From Scortum barcoo (lineage: Eukaryota; Chordata; Actinopteri; Centrarchiformes; Terapontidae): a stretch of DNA of 64,000 nt. The notes beneath the pieces were generated by a model. It was not told the DNA's origin. It searched no databases and worked only from the letters and a program-made list of their open reading frames with translations. A program made the position numbers and the translations under genes. Below are positions 35,901 through 51,900 of this stretch, piece after piece; positions within the stretch are counted from its first letter, which is position 1, and every line of letters starts with the position of its first letter. Where the stretch lies: positions 30,228,009-30,292,008 of the forward strand of contig CM041537.1 in assembly GCA_023238725.1 (NCBI GenBank). The letters are read 5' to 3'.

Positions 35901-38900
35901 GCCTTGGTTGTGCACAATATAGATGATAATTTTGCCTTCGCTTTGTGCATGATGAGGTTTGTTCTATGTGTGAGTATTTCCCTGTTAAGCACTAGCTCAG
36001 GTTTAACACTCAAAGCCATAATGTTTTCTATTTCAGAAATGTCTTTTTGTTGTTGTGTTGTTTCTGTCATTTGTCACAAAAAATGGCAACTCTCCACTAG
36101 TGAAGTCCGCCCTGGGTGGACAGAATACTTCTTCCCAGCGTGAGCTTGATATTGGTGTTAGCCAGGCCTCTTTATCACTTTTGCACTTGCTCCAGAATGC
36201 TGCAGCTCCTCTTTAAACATGAAAACACAAGCAGGGGCACATTTCCACTGTACGGGCCTCCCTTTAATGGCTACCCATACATTTCAGGACAAATTTTAAG
36301 ATTATCTTGTTCACCTACAAATCCTTAGCTCCAACCTATCTCTTTGACAGTTTACAGCCTCATGTTTCAGCAAGGTCAGGCCACAGACCAGTTGCTTCTG
36401 GTTGCCCTAAGATCAAGGTTGTTATTGGTATGATATTGTCCTTCTGTCTTTTAAAGTGGTCTTTTTTTTTGGGGGGGGGGTCTTTTTTGTTTTTTATTGT
36501 AATTATATATTGTTTATCAGTTTATGGGTTCGTTTGACTGTACAGCATTCAACTGTTCATCTGCTGTTTTTTAAAGTTGGATTGAACTGTTATCATGAGT
36601 GTGATTCTCTAACTTCGAGATGTCTTTAAAATCTGTCCAGAGAGTCTAATAAACCCTGGTCAAACCTCTTCATATTTCTAACAGGGTGGTAAAATTCCAA
36701 TCCGCTGGACTGCTCCAGAGGCCATCGCCTACAGAAAGTTTTCCTCCTCCAGTGACGTGTGGAGCTACGGTGTCGTCATGTGGGAGGTGATGTCCTATGG
36801 AGAGCGACCATACTGGAACCTCACCAACAGAGATGTGAGTGCCATTTGTTGACCATAACTAACTCTCAGTGTTTTTTCATAGGAGACACTATCTCACCCG
36901 TATTTTGCTGTACATGTGCAGGTGATCAAGTCTGTGGAGGAAGGCTACAGGCTGCCTTCTCCTATGGGCTGCCCTGCTGCTCTACACACACTCATGCTGG
37001 ACTGCTGGCAGAAGGATCGCAACGAGAGGCCACGCTTTTGCCAGATAGTCACTGTTCTTGACAAGCTAATCCGCAACCCAGAGAACCTGAAGTCTATGGA
37101 CACTCTCTGCAGGTGGGTGGGCCACTGAATAGATACATAATCACAGCGAAGCAACATGGGTGCATTGTGTCACAAATGTAGAGTAGTCCTTTGATTTAAT
37201 TTGGCATGACAGTTTGCCAACATTTAATCAAATATTGGTTCATGTGATTATCGGATTAAGCTGCAAATCAAAGCAAGACACCATCTGCGAGGAGCTGAGA
37301 AGATGATCTCCTGGACAATATATGGTGACACACTGTTAAGTAACTGTCCTGGTGTGGGTGGCAGAGTAAATCCAATCTCATCCAGCTGCTATCAAACACG
37401 AGCGCAGTGGGATAAAGTTGCAGCTCAAGTTTCCCTCAAAGTTCTCTGGCTGATGAAGGGAGCAGTCATGTTCGTTTTCCGATAAGCTCATCTCTGATCG
37501 ACGCTGTGTGTTAAGTAAAAGCCTAGCTGTGATATTGACATTGATCCACAGCGAATCTAGGAGCAGGGATGGGAGGACGCCTGGGCTGAAACTGGACCTG
37601 TGTAAATTGCTCTGTTCAGATCCCAGGTCCCACAAAGTCAGTGGTGCATGGCACTGTGTCTGAGGTGAGAGGAACAGTATGCAGAGGAAAAGGAGGAGTG
37701 TTAAGGATTTCTCCCTTTATTAATCTATCCAAAGCAACCATCACACAACCACAGCCACCACCTCTTCTCTATCATTTTAGCTCCTATTGATTTTCTTCCC
37801 CAGATACTAGCACATTTCAAAGCCCCCCTTTTACCTCTGCCTCACTCTGCCTCTTGCACACTTTTTGACGTTGTTGGACTCCCTCCAACTAATCTTTTTG
37901 TTTTCCCATTCATCTTCCCTTCTCTCTCTGTCTATCTGTGGCCATCTGTCTCTTTTCTCTGTCACAGTTTAAACAGTCCTCCACTGATGGAGAGAGCTAT
38001 CCCTGACTTCAGTAGCTGTAACTCAGTAAATGAAGTGGCTGGACACCATAAAGATGGGCCGCTACAAGGACCACTTTGCAGCAGGGGGCTACCACACTCT
38101 GGGACACGTCATAGGCATGAACCAAGGGTGAGTACTGATCATGGTGGAAAGTGAGAACAGCTCAGAGGAGATGGTGAGCTGTTAGCTTTAACTGGTCATT
38201 ACATTAAAGTAAGGTGTAGCTTCTAAACTCTGGCATTACAGCACAACAAGGAAATCTCAGAAGATGGAAATAAAAAGCTTCTTTCATTGAGCTCAGTCAC
38301 AAGCACAATAAACCATCCTATAAGACATTACTATCTGAAGCAGGGTTCAGGATCATATTTCATATTTCTATTTCAATTGGCCTTCAAGTTCATCTTTCAC
38401 AACTATCATTGCATATAGCTTGCCCACATCTTTCCTATAATAAGAAATTAAATTACCACTATCCTCTTATAGCAACTTGTGTCTCAAATAAAAGCTGATA
38501 TCCAAATACAGGCTTAGACTTAAATATGAGCAAATAATATAATCATTTGTGCTGGCCACTAACAAATGAAGGTCAGTTCAAAGGTACAGGAGTGTGGAAT
38601 TACCTGCTATCATTAACAACAGATTAATGTCATACTCACTGATCTCTCTGGACTTCTTTTTCACATTCACTAAATAAACTGCTTCAGCTTTGCTAGTGTT
38701 TTGATCAGTGCCAAGATCCTGTCAATAAAGCTCAACACTTCAGAGACAGGTTATGTCATGTGTGCCACCACAAAACTTTCAGTGTGAACTATCTGTTCAG
38801 GATGAATGTCCAGTGGCCAAGGCTTAAGATATCAAAATGTCCTGAGTTTGGTTCGGGATGGGGACCTTTGTTGTGATTGGCTTCTCTTCTAAACACTGTC

Positions 38901-40020
38901 TGCTGTTTAGACCCGCATGGCTATAGCTAATATGTTAGCAATCTATTTAACTATTATTTGGAGTCACGTTTCTGCCTACCTGGTGAATGTAAGACCAAGA
39001 TGCACTCTTTTTGAGCTCTGTTTTTGGTCTCTACCAACTCCTGAGGGAAATATGTAGCTCTTTAGCTTTAGTGTTCACCAGCTAGTTACTAACTGTATGT
39101 TTCTGCAGAGCAGGGGGTGTACGATGGGTTGTTGTAGAACCATTTTGCTCAAAACTGATGCTCTTAGAGCAGTGAGAGTGAAACCAAATCAGTAAAGTTG
39201 TGGCCAGACAGCATAACATTGAGCTGAAACTCGCTTTAAAGCTACAACGTTAAGACGAGGGGAGCAACAACTGACAATCCTCTGTAGGTTCATCACTACA
39301 AACAACAGTGTCACATTGTCTTCAGATTGACATTTGTTATATTATTCTAAAAACGATTATAGCTGCCTTAATAAAGGCAAATAAAAAAAAAACCCTCCAA
39401 AACAGAACAAGTAGTGTCCCTGATGTCCTTAACTTAACACTGACTGAAAGTGTACAAAGCAATTATGGTAATATACACTATAATCATTACAAGTCTGTTC
39501 TGAATAAAGGGCTTGTTCTCTCTGCTTTTGAGTTACACACGTGGACAAAATTGTTGGTACCCTTCTGTTAAATAAAGAAAAACCCACAAATGTCTCTGAA
39601 ATAACTTGACACTGAGAAAAGTAATAATAAATAAAAATTTACTGAAAATTAACTAATGAAAATCATACATTGCTTTTGAATTGTGTTTCAACAAAATCAT
39701 TTTAAAAAACAAACTGGCCAGTTTTTCTTTCTTTAAAGGAGGGGTACCAACAGTTTTGTCCACGAGTGTACATGAAGACCCTGGCCATTATCTTCATGTC
39801 AAAAAGTGTTAATTACTCTGTGTATTCCCTCAGCTTTGAGAGTGACACAGCATTAAGGCCACCATGGATCACTACAACACATATTTGTTTGTGTGTGCCA
39901 TGCAGGGACATCCAGAGGCTCGGGGTGACGCTGATGGGACACCAGAAGAAGATCATGACCAGCGTCCAGCTGATGAGGGCGCAAGTGCTCAATAAGAGTG
40001 TGCCGTCTGTGCACGTATAA
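18332..40020 (+). CDS. epha8: EphA8-like receptor tyrosine kinase, exons 4-17 (5' exons outside window)
   Basis: Eph receptors are single-pass membrane tyrosine kinases that bind ephrins on neighbouring cells and guide axons and cell sorting. Fourteen exons can be joined: 18332-18487, 18653-19075, 20633-20757, 22936-23098, 24412-24508, 29395-29462, 29752-29877, 30335-30520, 31498-31559, 32197-32406, 36685-36834, 36922-37112, 37968-38127 and 39906-40020. Many sizes match the Eph family norm (156, 125, 163, 186, 62, 210, 150 bp), and phases agree at every junction except for one extra base inside exon 16. Domain order is Cys-rich, FN3, FN3, TM, juxtamembrane, kinase, SAM. The juxtamembrane motif SKAFQDSDEEKMHYQNG, the IEKIIGSG entry into the kinase and GRYKDHFAAGGY in the SAM point to EphA8 rather than other EphA paralogues. 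No ephrin-binding exon was found upstream in the window. The EphA8 assignment is from memory of family sequences; EphA5 is the next closest alternative. Confidence 0.93.
18653..19075 (+). CDS. epha8: epha8 exon 5: first fibronectin III domain with Gly-rich insertion
   Basis: The exon opens with PPSAPVSVISSVNGTSVNLEW and closes with VVNITTNQA, the hallmark ends of the first Eph FN3 domain. It is 423 bp against the usual 336 bp. The extra 87 bp lie after the CEDC motif (about 18805-18900) and encode a glycine, alanine and serine-rich stretch before RFVPRQTG. The insertion keeps frame and contains no stop. N-glycosylation sequons (NGT, NYS, NIT) are visible. Confidence 0.93.
19193..19289 (+). 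repeat. 97-bp direct repeat, copy 1 (intron 5)
   Basis: Matches 20416-20512 with only a handful of differences, in the same orientation, offset 1223 bp. Confidence 0.9.
19700..20095 (+). mobile_element. LINE reverse-transcriptase fossil, sense
   Basis: One plus-strand frame reads FPQGTKVCQTAPPSLGS, then LVTCCNENILEFKAPKTEEM and MVNYRK, then AIISQELKWK. This order matches the C-terminal half of CR1/Rex-type RT (L-x-x-W-C-x-x-N-x-L-x-L-N-x-x-KT-x-E, then a VDFRR-like motif, then LG-x-x-ISQDLKW). The catalytic YxDD is absent and the copy is short, so it is non-functional. Confidence 0.6.
20416..20512 (+). repeat. 97-bp direct repeat, copy 2 (intron 5)
   Basis: Second copy of the 19193-19289 sequence. 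The two copies enclose a LINE fossil. Confidence 0.9.
20633..20757 (+). CDS. epha8: epha8 exon 6: start of second fibronectin III domain
   Basis: This 125-bp exon, the family-standard size, follows a TTCTTGTGCAG acceptor and ends at AAG|GTACTC. It encodes APSEVLAIRQENTS, then VTLLWHEPNQPNGVILEYD and the IKYYEK strand found in the second FN3 domain of EphA receptors. It leaves in phase 0. Confidence 0.94.
20758..22935 (+). other. epha8: epha8 intron 6
   Basis: 2.2-kb intron with GTACTC donor and CTCTCACAG acceptor. Apart from the TG microsatellite I see nothing specific in it. Confidence 0.85.
21206..21248. repeat. (TG)n microsatellite, intron 6
   Basis: About 21 units, 450 bp after exon 6. 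Confidence 0.95.
22936..23098 (+). CDS. epha8: epha8 exon 7: end of second fibronectin III domain
   Basis: This 163-bp exon begins DNEEQSYSTLKS and contains VSGLKPGTKYIFQVRARTSA, GCGRFS and VEIQTGKA, all conserved in Eph FN3-2. Its donor GT is the first unit of a (GT)19 run, so exon and microsatellite abut directly. It leaves in phase 1. Confidence 0.94.
23099..23136 (+). repeat. (GT)19 microsatellite forming the exon 7 donor
   Basis: The run begins at the first intronic base after ...GGGAAAGCAG. The donor therefore reads GTGTGT and is followed by further identical GT units. Confidence 0.95.
23137..24411 (+). other. epha8: Remainder of epha8 intron 7
   Basis: No coding sequence. A short telomere-like CCCTAACCCTAACC lies near 24158. 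The acceptor TGTGTTTTCAG precedes exon 8. Confidence 0.85.
24412..24508 (+). CDS. epha8: epha8 exon 8: transmembrane helix; GC donor
   Basis: The exon encodes APLRYNTMTIIWICMALVSS and then a hydrophobic LVTFLAIVIC helix followed by the RKR stop-transfer sequence. It ends at AAACG, and the intron starts GCAAGG, a GC-type donor. Joining in phase 2 to exon 9 gives RKRHCGYSKAFQ, the expected EphA8 sequence. Any downstream GT donor would add non-conserved residues. Confidence 0.9.
25586..25843 (+). mobile_element. Tc1/mariner-type MITE, copy 1
   Basis: Terminal inverted repeats read ACGTGGACAAAATTGTTGGT on the left and the complement at about 25817-25836 on the right, flanked by TA. The 258-bp element has no coding capacity. 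The element at 39534-39770 is the same family in reverse orientation. Confidence 0.85.
26572..27623 (+). pseudogene. Tc1-like transposase pseudogene
   Basis: The ATG at 26572 opens MAKTKELSKDTRNKIVDLHQ, the N-terminal helix-turn-helix. The TTRGDLVNDLQRAGTKVTKA segment, the first catalytic aspartate in WSDETKIELFGK, and SPDLNPIENLWRELK near the last catalytic acid are all visible, but in different frames. Small insertions near 26650, 27085, 27190 and 27340 break the frame, including around the HDNDPKHT motif. The last part, up to the TGA at 27621-27623, is open. It cannot make an active enzyme. Confidence 0.9.
27800..28698 (-). mobile_element. LINE 3' fragment inserted in the Tc1-like element, antisense
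   Basis: The left end carries the 3' tail (CTTTATTGTCATTGTCAGG phrase and an A-rich stretch). The minus strand encodes RT C-terminal pieces: NNLILNVDKTKEIIVDFRK, STKFLGVHITDDLTWW, RAHLPPPILTTFYRSTVES and ILTRCISVWCGG. The element is 5'-truncated, as LINEs usually are. A possible ACTT target duplication lies at 27796-27799 and 28699-28702. Confidence 0.88.
28740..29394 (+). other. epha8: End of intron 8
   Basis: Unique AT-rich sequence between the Tc1-like element and exon 9; no other feature recognised. Confidence 0.7.
29395..29462 (+). CDS. epha8: epha8 exon 9: juxtamembrane segment
   Basis: This 68-bp exon after TCTCGTATAG encodes HCGYSKAFQDSDEEKMHYQ followed by NGH, the strongest EphA8-specific signature in the gene. 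The donor is GTATGT. The intron that follows is 289 bp. Confidence 0.92.
29752..29877 (+). CDS. epha8: epha8 exon 10: juxtamembrane tyrosines and kinase entry
   Basis: This 126-bp exon encodes FYIDPHTYEDP, holding the two conserved juxtamembrane tyrosines whose phosphorylation relieves autoinhibition in Eph receptors, then EFAREIEASRIKIEKIIGSG leading into the glycine loop. A (CA)n tract starts about 25 nt after the GTAAAA donor. Confidence 0.93.
29903..29946 (+). repeat. (CA)22 microsatellite, intron 10
   Basis: Perfect CA run starting 25 nt after the end of exon 10. Confidence 0.95.
30335..30520 (+). CDS. epha8: epha8 exon 11: kinase N-lobe, glycine loop and catalytic lysine
   Basis: This 186-bp exon (the family-standard size) completes the GSGEFGEV glycine loop. 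It encodes PVALKTLKAGYTEKQ, with the ATP-binding lysine in a VALK rather than the usual VAIK context, and then ASIMAQFDHPNVIRLEGVV, which includes the alpha-C glutamate. The donor is GTATGC. Confidence 0.94.
30521..31497 (+). other. epha8: epha8 intron 11
   Basis: 977-bp intron, AT-rich, with no repeat family or gene recognised. Confidence 0.85.
31498..31559 (+). CDS. epha8: epha8 exon 12: kinase hinge
   Basis: This 62-bp exon after TCCTCAG encodes KPVMIITEYMENGSLDSFLR. The threonine before EYMENGS is the gatekeeper position of Eph kinases. The donor is GTTGGT, weaker than consensus. Confidence 0.92.
31560..32196 (+). other. epha8: epha8 intron 12
   Basis: 637-bp intron ending in a long pyrimidine-rich tract (about 32030-32196) before the CTGTAG acceptor; nothing else seen. 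Confidence 0.85.
32197..32406 (+). CDS. epha8: epha8 exon 13: kinase catalytic and activation loops
   Basis: This 210-bp exon contains FTIIQLVGLLRGIAAGMTYL, the catalytic HRDLAARN motif, the metal-binding DFG, and the activation-loop sequence EDDPDAAYTTS with its regulatory tyrosine. It ends at a strong GTGAGT donor, and all catalytic residues are intact. Confidence 0.95.
33384..33411 (+). repeat. (GT)n microsatellite, intron 13
   Basis: About 14 GT units. Confidence 0.95.
33984..34420 (-). mobile_element. LINE 3' tail fragment, antisense
   Basis: The left end has a TTCAGA triplication followed by TTTCCTTTATTAGTCCCACA and then GCGGGGAAATTC, the conserved 3' tail of a teleost LINE seen here in reverse. 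An AAAAT-repeat stretch at about 34086-34120 and a CAGCAGGCAGGAAGGACCTG phrase follow. No RT core remains. Confidence 0.7.
34924..35373 (-). mobile_element. L1-like reverse-transcriptase fossil, antisense
   Basis: A minus-strand open stretch reads WQGCPRSHLFFALSLEPV and then ISLYAHDVLLFIQD. This corresponds to the RQGCPLSPLLFALSIEPL and ISLYADDVLLF motifs of L1-type RTs. The catalytic YADD is changed to YAHD, so the copy is dead. Confidence 0.75.
36160..36430 (+). mobile_element. L2-like LINE C-terminal fossil, sense
   Basis: Plus-strand pieces read ILQNAAA-like sequence, YGPPFNGYP and FTYKSLAPTYLFDSLQPH. They match in order the L2 C-terminus (LVQNAAARVL, LASLHWLPV, LTYKALHGLAPSYL) that is well preserved at 54878-55471. 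Frames are broken. Confidence 0.55.
36685..36834 (+). CDS. epha8: epha8 exon 14: kinase C-lobe, APE region
   Basis: This 150-bp exon encodes GGKIPIRWTAPEAIAYRKF, SSDVWSYGVVMWEVMSYGE and RPYWNLTNRD, the tyrosine-kinase APE helix and alpha-F region. It is flanked by AACAG and GTGAGT. The next intron is only 87 bp. Confidence 0.95.
36922..37112 (+). CDS. epha8: epha8 exon 15: end of kinase domain
   Basis: The exon encodes VIKSVEEGYRLPSPMGCP, LMLDCWQKDRNERPRF and the LDKLIRNPENLKS tail that ends Eph kinase domains. I chose the GTGGGT donor after CTCTGCAG. This gives 191 bp and phase 2, which reads correctly into the first half of exon 16. Confidence 0.9.
37113..37967 (+). other. epha8: epha8 intron 15
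   Basis: 855-bp intron with GTGGGT donor and a long pyrimidine tract before GTCACAG; no other feature seen. Confidence 0.85.
37968..38127 (+). CDS. epha8: epha8 exon 16: SAM linker and SAM domain, with a one-base frameshift
   Basis: From the GTCACAG acceptor the phase set by exon 15 reads SLNSPPLMERAIPDFSS and NSVNE, a typical Eph linker. The SAM sequence WLDTIKMGRYKDHFAAGGY then appears one base out of frame. The extra base lies in GAAG at 38032-38035, where GAG TGG is expected. Without it the exon is 159 bp, and phases fit both neighbours. Read as given, the SAM domain is lost, no stop falls in this exon, and a TAA is met at 39993-39995 in exon 17. A sequencing or assembly error is the simplest explanation. 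Confidence 0.85.
38128..39905 (+). other. epha8: epha8 intron 16
   Basis: 1.8-kb intron with GTGAGT donor and CCATGCAG acceptor, containing MITE copy 2 near its 3' end. Confidence 0.85.
39534..39770 (-). mobile_element. Tc1/mariner-type MITE, copy 2 (inverted)
   Basis: 237-bp element with the same ACGTGGACAAAATTGTTGGT terminal repeat and flanking TA. Its internal sequence is the reverse complement of copy 1 (for example GAAATAACTTGACACTGA here against TCAGTGTCAAGTTATTTC there). Confidence 0.85.
39906..40020 (+). CDS. epha8: epha8 exon 17: end of SAM domain and stop codon
   Basis: After CCATGCAG the exon reads GDIQRLGVTLMGHQKKIM and TSVQLMRAQVLNK, the last SAM helix, and ends VPSVHV before TAA (40018-40020). 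The terminal V-H-V fits a class II PDZ ligand (hydrophobic-X-hydrophobic), a common Eph feature. This frame is used only if the exon 16 shift is absent. Confidence 0.92.
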
Positions 40021-47699
<7,679 letters not shown>

Positions 47700-48980
47700 A
47701 TTCAACATTCAGGATTTTATTGTCGTGTTCACAACAATCACAGAAAGCAGTCTTTGGCAATTAAATTCTTAAATGTCAGGCTCCTCCCAGAATTAATTTT
47801 ACAATTTTTAAATTATGTTAATAAAGAAAAGCACAAAAGTAAAAGGAGAACTCAAGACATAAGATATAAAATAAAAACAAACCAGTGAAAAAGATCAAAA
47901 TATAGGCATAGAATATAGTATTTAAAATAAAATATAAAAATATAAAACAGAATATTAAAATAAATATACAGCAGTCTTATGGCCTGAGGGATGAAGCTGT
48001 CCCTGAGCTGGTGACTGCTTTCACCACCCTCTGTAGAGGGTTGAGGGCGGTGCAGTTGCTGTACCAGGTGGTGAGGCAGTCAGTCAGGATCCTCTTCATG
48101 GGTCACCTGTAGATCCTTGAATCCATGTTGAAAATCCGCAGCCTGCAGAGGAAGAGGAGCTTCTGTCTGGCTGACTTTGTGATGAAGTCAGTATGATGAG
48201 TCCAGATCACGTCCTCACTGATAGTCCCACTGATGGAGATGAGGGGCATGTTCTTTTCCCTACCTCTTCCTGTAGTTCACAAGCAGCTCCTTTGTTTTGC
48301 TGACGTTGAAATGGAGGTTGTTGTCCTGACACCAACAACCTTCTCTCTGTAAGCCGTCTCATTGTCTTGCCTGATCAGGCCAAATATGGTTGAGTTGTCA
48401 GCAAAATTGATGAGGTGGCCATGCAATTATGCTTGAACAGAGACTACAGGAGAGTCTGACATTAAGAGTCAGGGTGGAGGATGTGGTGCTGCCACTCTGC
48501 ACAGCCTGGGACTACCACGGGAGGTTAGGGAACCTAAAGTCTCTGAGCTTGGTGACAAAATTGGACAACAGTTAGACTTTAAAATGTCTGTGAAGACATC
48601 TGCCAGTTGATCTACACACACCCTGAAAGCTTAGCTAGACATGCCCTCAGGTCCAGGTGCCTTGCATGGATTAATTCTTTTAAAGGATTCACACACATCT
48701 GCCCTGGACATCACAGGTGGACAGTGGTCCTGTTGTACCTCATCAGCCAGGGAGTAGCTCTCAAACTGTGCATAGAAGGTATTCAGTTCATCTGGGGGAG
48801 AGGCAGACATTATATCTACTACTAGTTTTCCTTTTGCAGTCTGTGATGGTCTTAAGTCCAGCCTACATGTTCCTGGTGTTGGAGCCTTGGTAATTATATT
48901 CCACTTTGTCCCTGTATTGTATCTTTGTACTTTTAAAAGCTCTCTGGAGTGCATACTTGGACTTTCTGTACTGTACACGG
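47700..48980 (-). mobile_element. LINE, 5'-truncated and degraded, antisense
   Basis: The left end has a GGATTTTATTGTCGTGTTCA tail. The minus strand at 48631-48978 encodes FYAQFESYSLADE, ADVCESFKRINPCKAPGPEG, a pre-RT motif of CR1/Rex1-like LINEs. The 47980-48320 part matches the fragment at 1-450 closely (CTTTCACCACCCTCTGTAGA shared). Stops and indels are frequent. Confidence 0.78.
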
Positions 48981-51900
48981 CACACAGCTCTTACCATTTT
49001 ATTTATTTACACTATTTATGTAGCAGTATTAGCTGTAAACTGGGCTTTAATCCACATCAGTCAGTGTAGATCATTAAAAATACAGAAAAATAGAATCCTT
49101 GATACAGATTATAAACTCTTGACAGTCCAAGAGATATTATCCCAATTTCTAGATCACTTAAAAACAGAGGCCTGCTGAGTTGTTTGGGTTGCTCTCGTGT
49201 CATGTAGTAGTAACAAGGAGAATACATTAAGGTCTGCACTCATCATAAGATCTAGCTTGAGAAACTTGAGAAACGTTTTTTTAGGGCTATGGAAATCACA
49301 AAATACAGTCATACCTCACTGTTCAGTCTCCTGGTTCAGCATTCTGAATACAACAGACAGTTGTTTTTAGCCAAAAAGGTCTGATTGACCTAGGTATGAC
49401 CTCCCAAGCACCAAAAAGCAGACAGATAAAATAAGCAACTAGTTGGTGAAAACAGTGGAGCTAAAAGGTGAAATGTTTTTCTAAAGAGTTAGATCACTAA
49501 TGACACCAGAGCAGATAACAAATAGCTTCCTTCCAGTGTCCAAGAAAAAGCCACAGGACAAAGCATACTTTCTAGTTCTCTTATATAGGAACAATCAGTT
49601 TTTTAAGTCTGTAAGCACTGCCCGTGATGTCCATGTGTATCTGAATGAGCAAGGATGTCTTTGTCTCTTTATGTGTAGGAGGTATTTGCAGTTATTTTAA
49701 ATAACTGATCCTATATAAATCAAAGTAGTCCTAATTGTAATGAAAGCCTCCAGAACCTCCATTATTAGAAAGCCACTTTGGGCACTCTTTGGACAACAGT
49801 GATTTAAATTTCTTATTTTGAAATAATGATGAGACTGGTCACTAGCTGAAAAAATGTATTTAAAAGATATTAAACTTGCTCTGCACAATTAATTTGTTCC
49901 ATGACATCAAATGGATTTGATAACCAAGCAGATTACAAACATAATTTATTTTGAATTATTCAGCTGACAATAAGCAGCACTCTGTGGCCACTGAGCAAAT
50001 CAAATTATACAACAAATGGGCAAAAAACACCAAATATGATTACAGTTCTTTGATAGCTCTAATGTTTTTGTCCCGGTGGTGAGCAGATAAAGGAGCAGCG
50101 ATTGCTGCAGTCACACATGATAGTACATCAGTTAGCCGGTCAAAAGCTGTGGTTGTTCCAAATAAAGCCCATTCATCTAGCTTTGGAGTATGTTTGTTGA
50201 AATTTCATAACCCAGTTCCCATGCAGGTTTTTCAGAAGCGCTATCAAATGAAGCCGTTCACAGGGTAATCATGCGGTGTTAGCAGAAACATCAATGATTC
50301 ACCTCAATGTGGTCCACATCAAACACATCATTCATATCAGCACTAGCATGGACAGTGGCGGGGAATCAATTGTGTGTGTTCTGTGTAAACTATACTGTTT
50401 TCTGACCCCGTCTGTCCTCATCCCTGGAGCAAGGACAGCTCATCACTTCATCACACCACTGGCTCTGTCTGTACAATAACAAGAATGCTATTAACATATA
50501 TGGAAATGCTGTGTGAAAACGAGGAGCTTCTCCTTCCCTCGTGCCCGCTGTATGCACCCGTCTGCGTTCAGCTCTGTGCGTGTTGTGTTCGTGCATGTGT
50601 GCCCGCTGTGTGCACTCAGATTCTGTGTTCAGAGGGAATTGCTCGCTTTGATGTTCTCCAGTGCAGGCAACTGCTGATACCCCCATTAGCTTGCATGGAG
50701 CTGATGCAAGCTACACTAGTGCTACTTCCCAAAAACTGGTTCATTTCAATGCTTAGTGAAGCAAGATAGAAATAAGCTACATTCCAGTGCAGCCTGAGGA
50801 TGTCAACACAAAGAGACAAAACCACACACTTTATTTAGGAAGATAAGCCTCTGGAATTAACATGGTGATAATGATGAAGATAAACTCGTCTTCCTGCAAC
50901 ACAGCCAAAGGGGCAGTGCTGACTCAGACAGGGGGAAGGAGACGAACGTGGCTTGAGGTTAGTAGATAGCAGCCGAGTCACAGAGACAGAGAAAGGATAG
51001 GAAAAGTTCAGGAAGTGTAAGGAAAACTGACGGGGAGATGGGAGCTGGAGTAGGTGGTCTCACACACACAGACACACACCGATGGCATTTTCACCCTGTC
51101 AGACTGAAACTGGTGTTAGCCAAATGACAAACAAATTGTTTGTACTGTTTGGATCTGAACCGGTACACAACTACAAATGTGCTTCCCTCTTCTGGCCTAA
51201 AAGATACACAACAGCTAAAGCTGGGCAGACAATGTAGAGTTCAATTTCACCCCAAAGTTGGTCCCCCTAATCCCTAACTACTGTCAGAATGGGGGAGAGA
51301 CACTATCTTAATTAAGTGCCCAGTCAGGGTGTTCTGGTTTACAAAATTTACATTTGTCCAAAACTTGGGTTTATGACATTCACAGTGACACAATGACATT
51401 CCAATCAGCTCTATGTTATGTTAAGGCTATTCAGCTCATTCCCTGTGCTTCAACAAATATATTTTTGGGATGTGTAGTCCTGTGCTGACCAACAAATGAC
51501 AAACAAAACATTGTCTTGTTTCTTTTTACTTTCAGTTTGAAGTAGGGGTGAACAAATGATGCTGTCTTTCTTATTTTTGTCAGCATTCTCAGTGATGCAG
51601 CAGTTTTCTAGGAATAAAACAAAACTGATCTGGGATTACATAATTACATCCAGTGTTTATGCCAGTACCCAGGTGGAGACCAGTCAGTGGAACAGCATGA
51701 ACATAGAAGCCAGATGTTCTGACCCCGATAAAAGGGTGATTAAATAACAAGGTACATGAGAATAAATCATACAGCATGTACCCGGATAAATGTTGATATA
51801 TTTAGAAGTACAGACCTGATACTTACCAAAGGACCATATGCATTAATTCAAGTAGAGCATTGTGCCTTACAGGCTCATAAGATCCCTTTAATTTGGTAAA

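Larger units (their letters stand above)
32407..36684 (+). other. epha8: epha8 intron 13, dense in LINE fossils
   Basis: 4.3-kb intron splitting the kinase activation loop from the APE region. It holds a (GT)n run at 33384-33411, a LINE tail at 33984-34420, an L1-like fragment at 34924-35373 and an L2-like fragment at 36160-36430. Confidence 0.85.
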
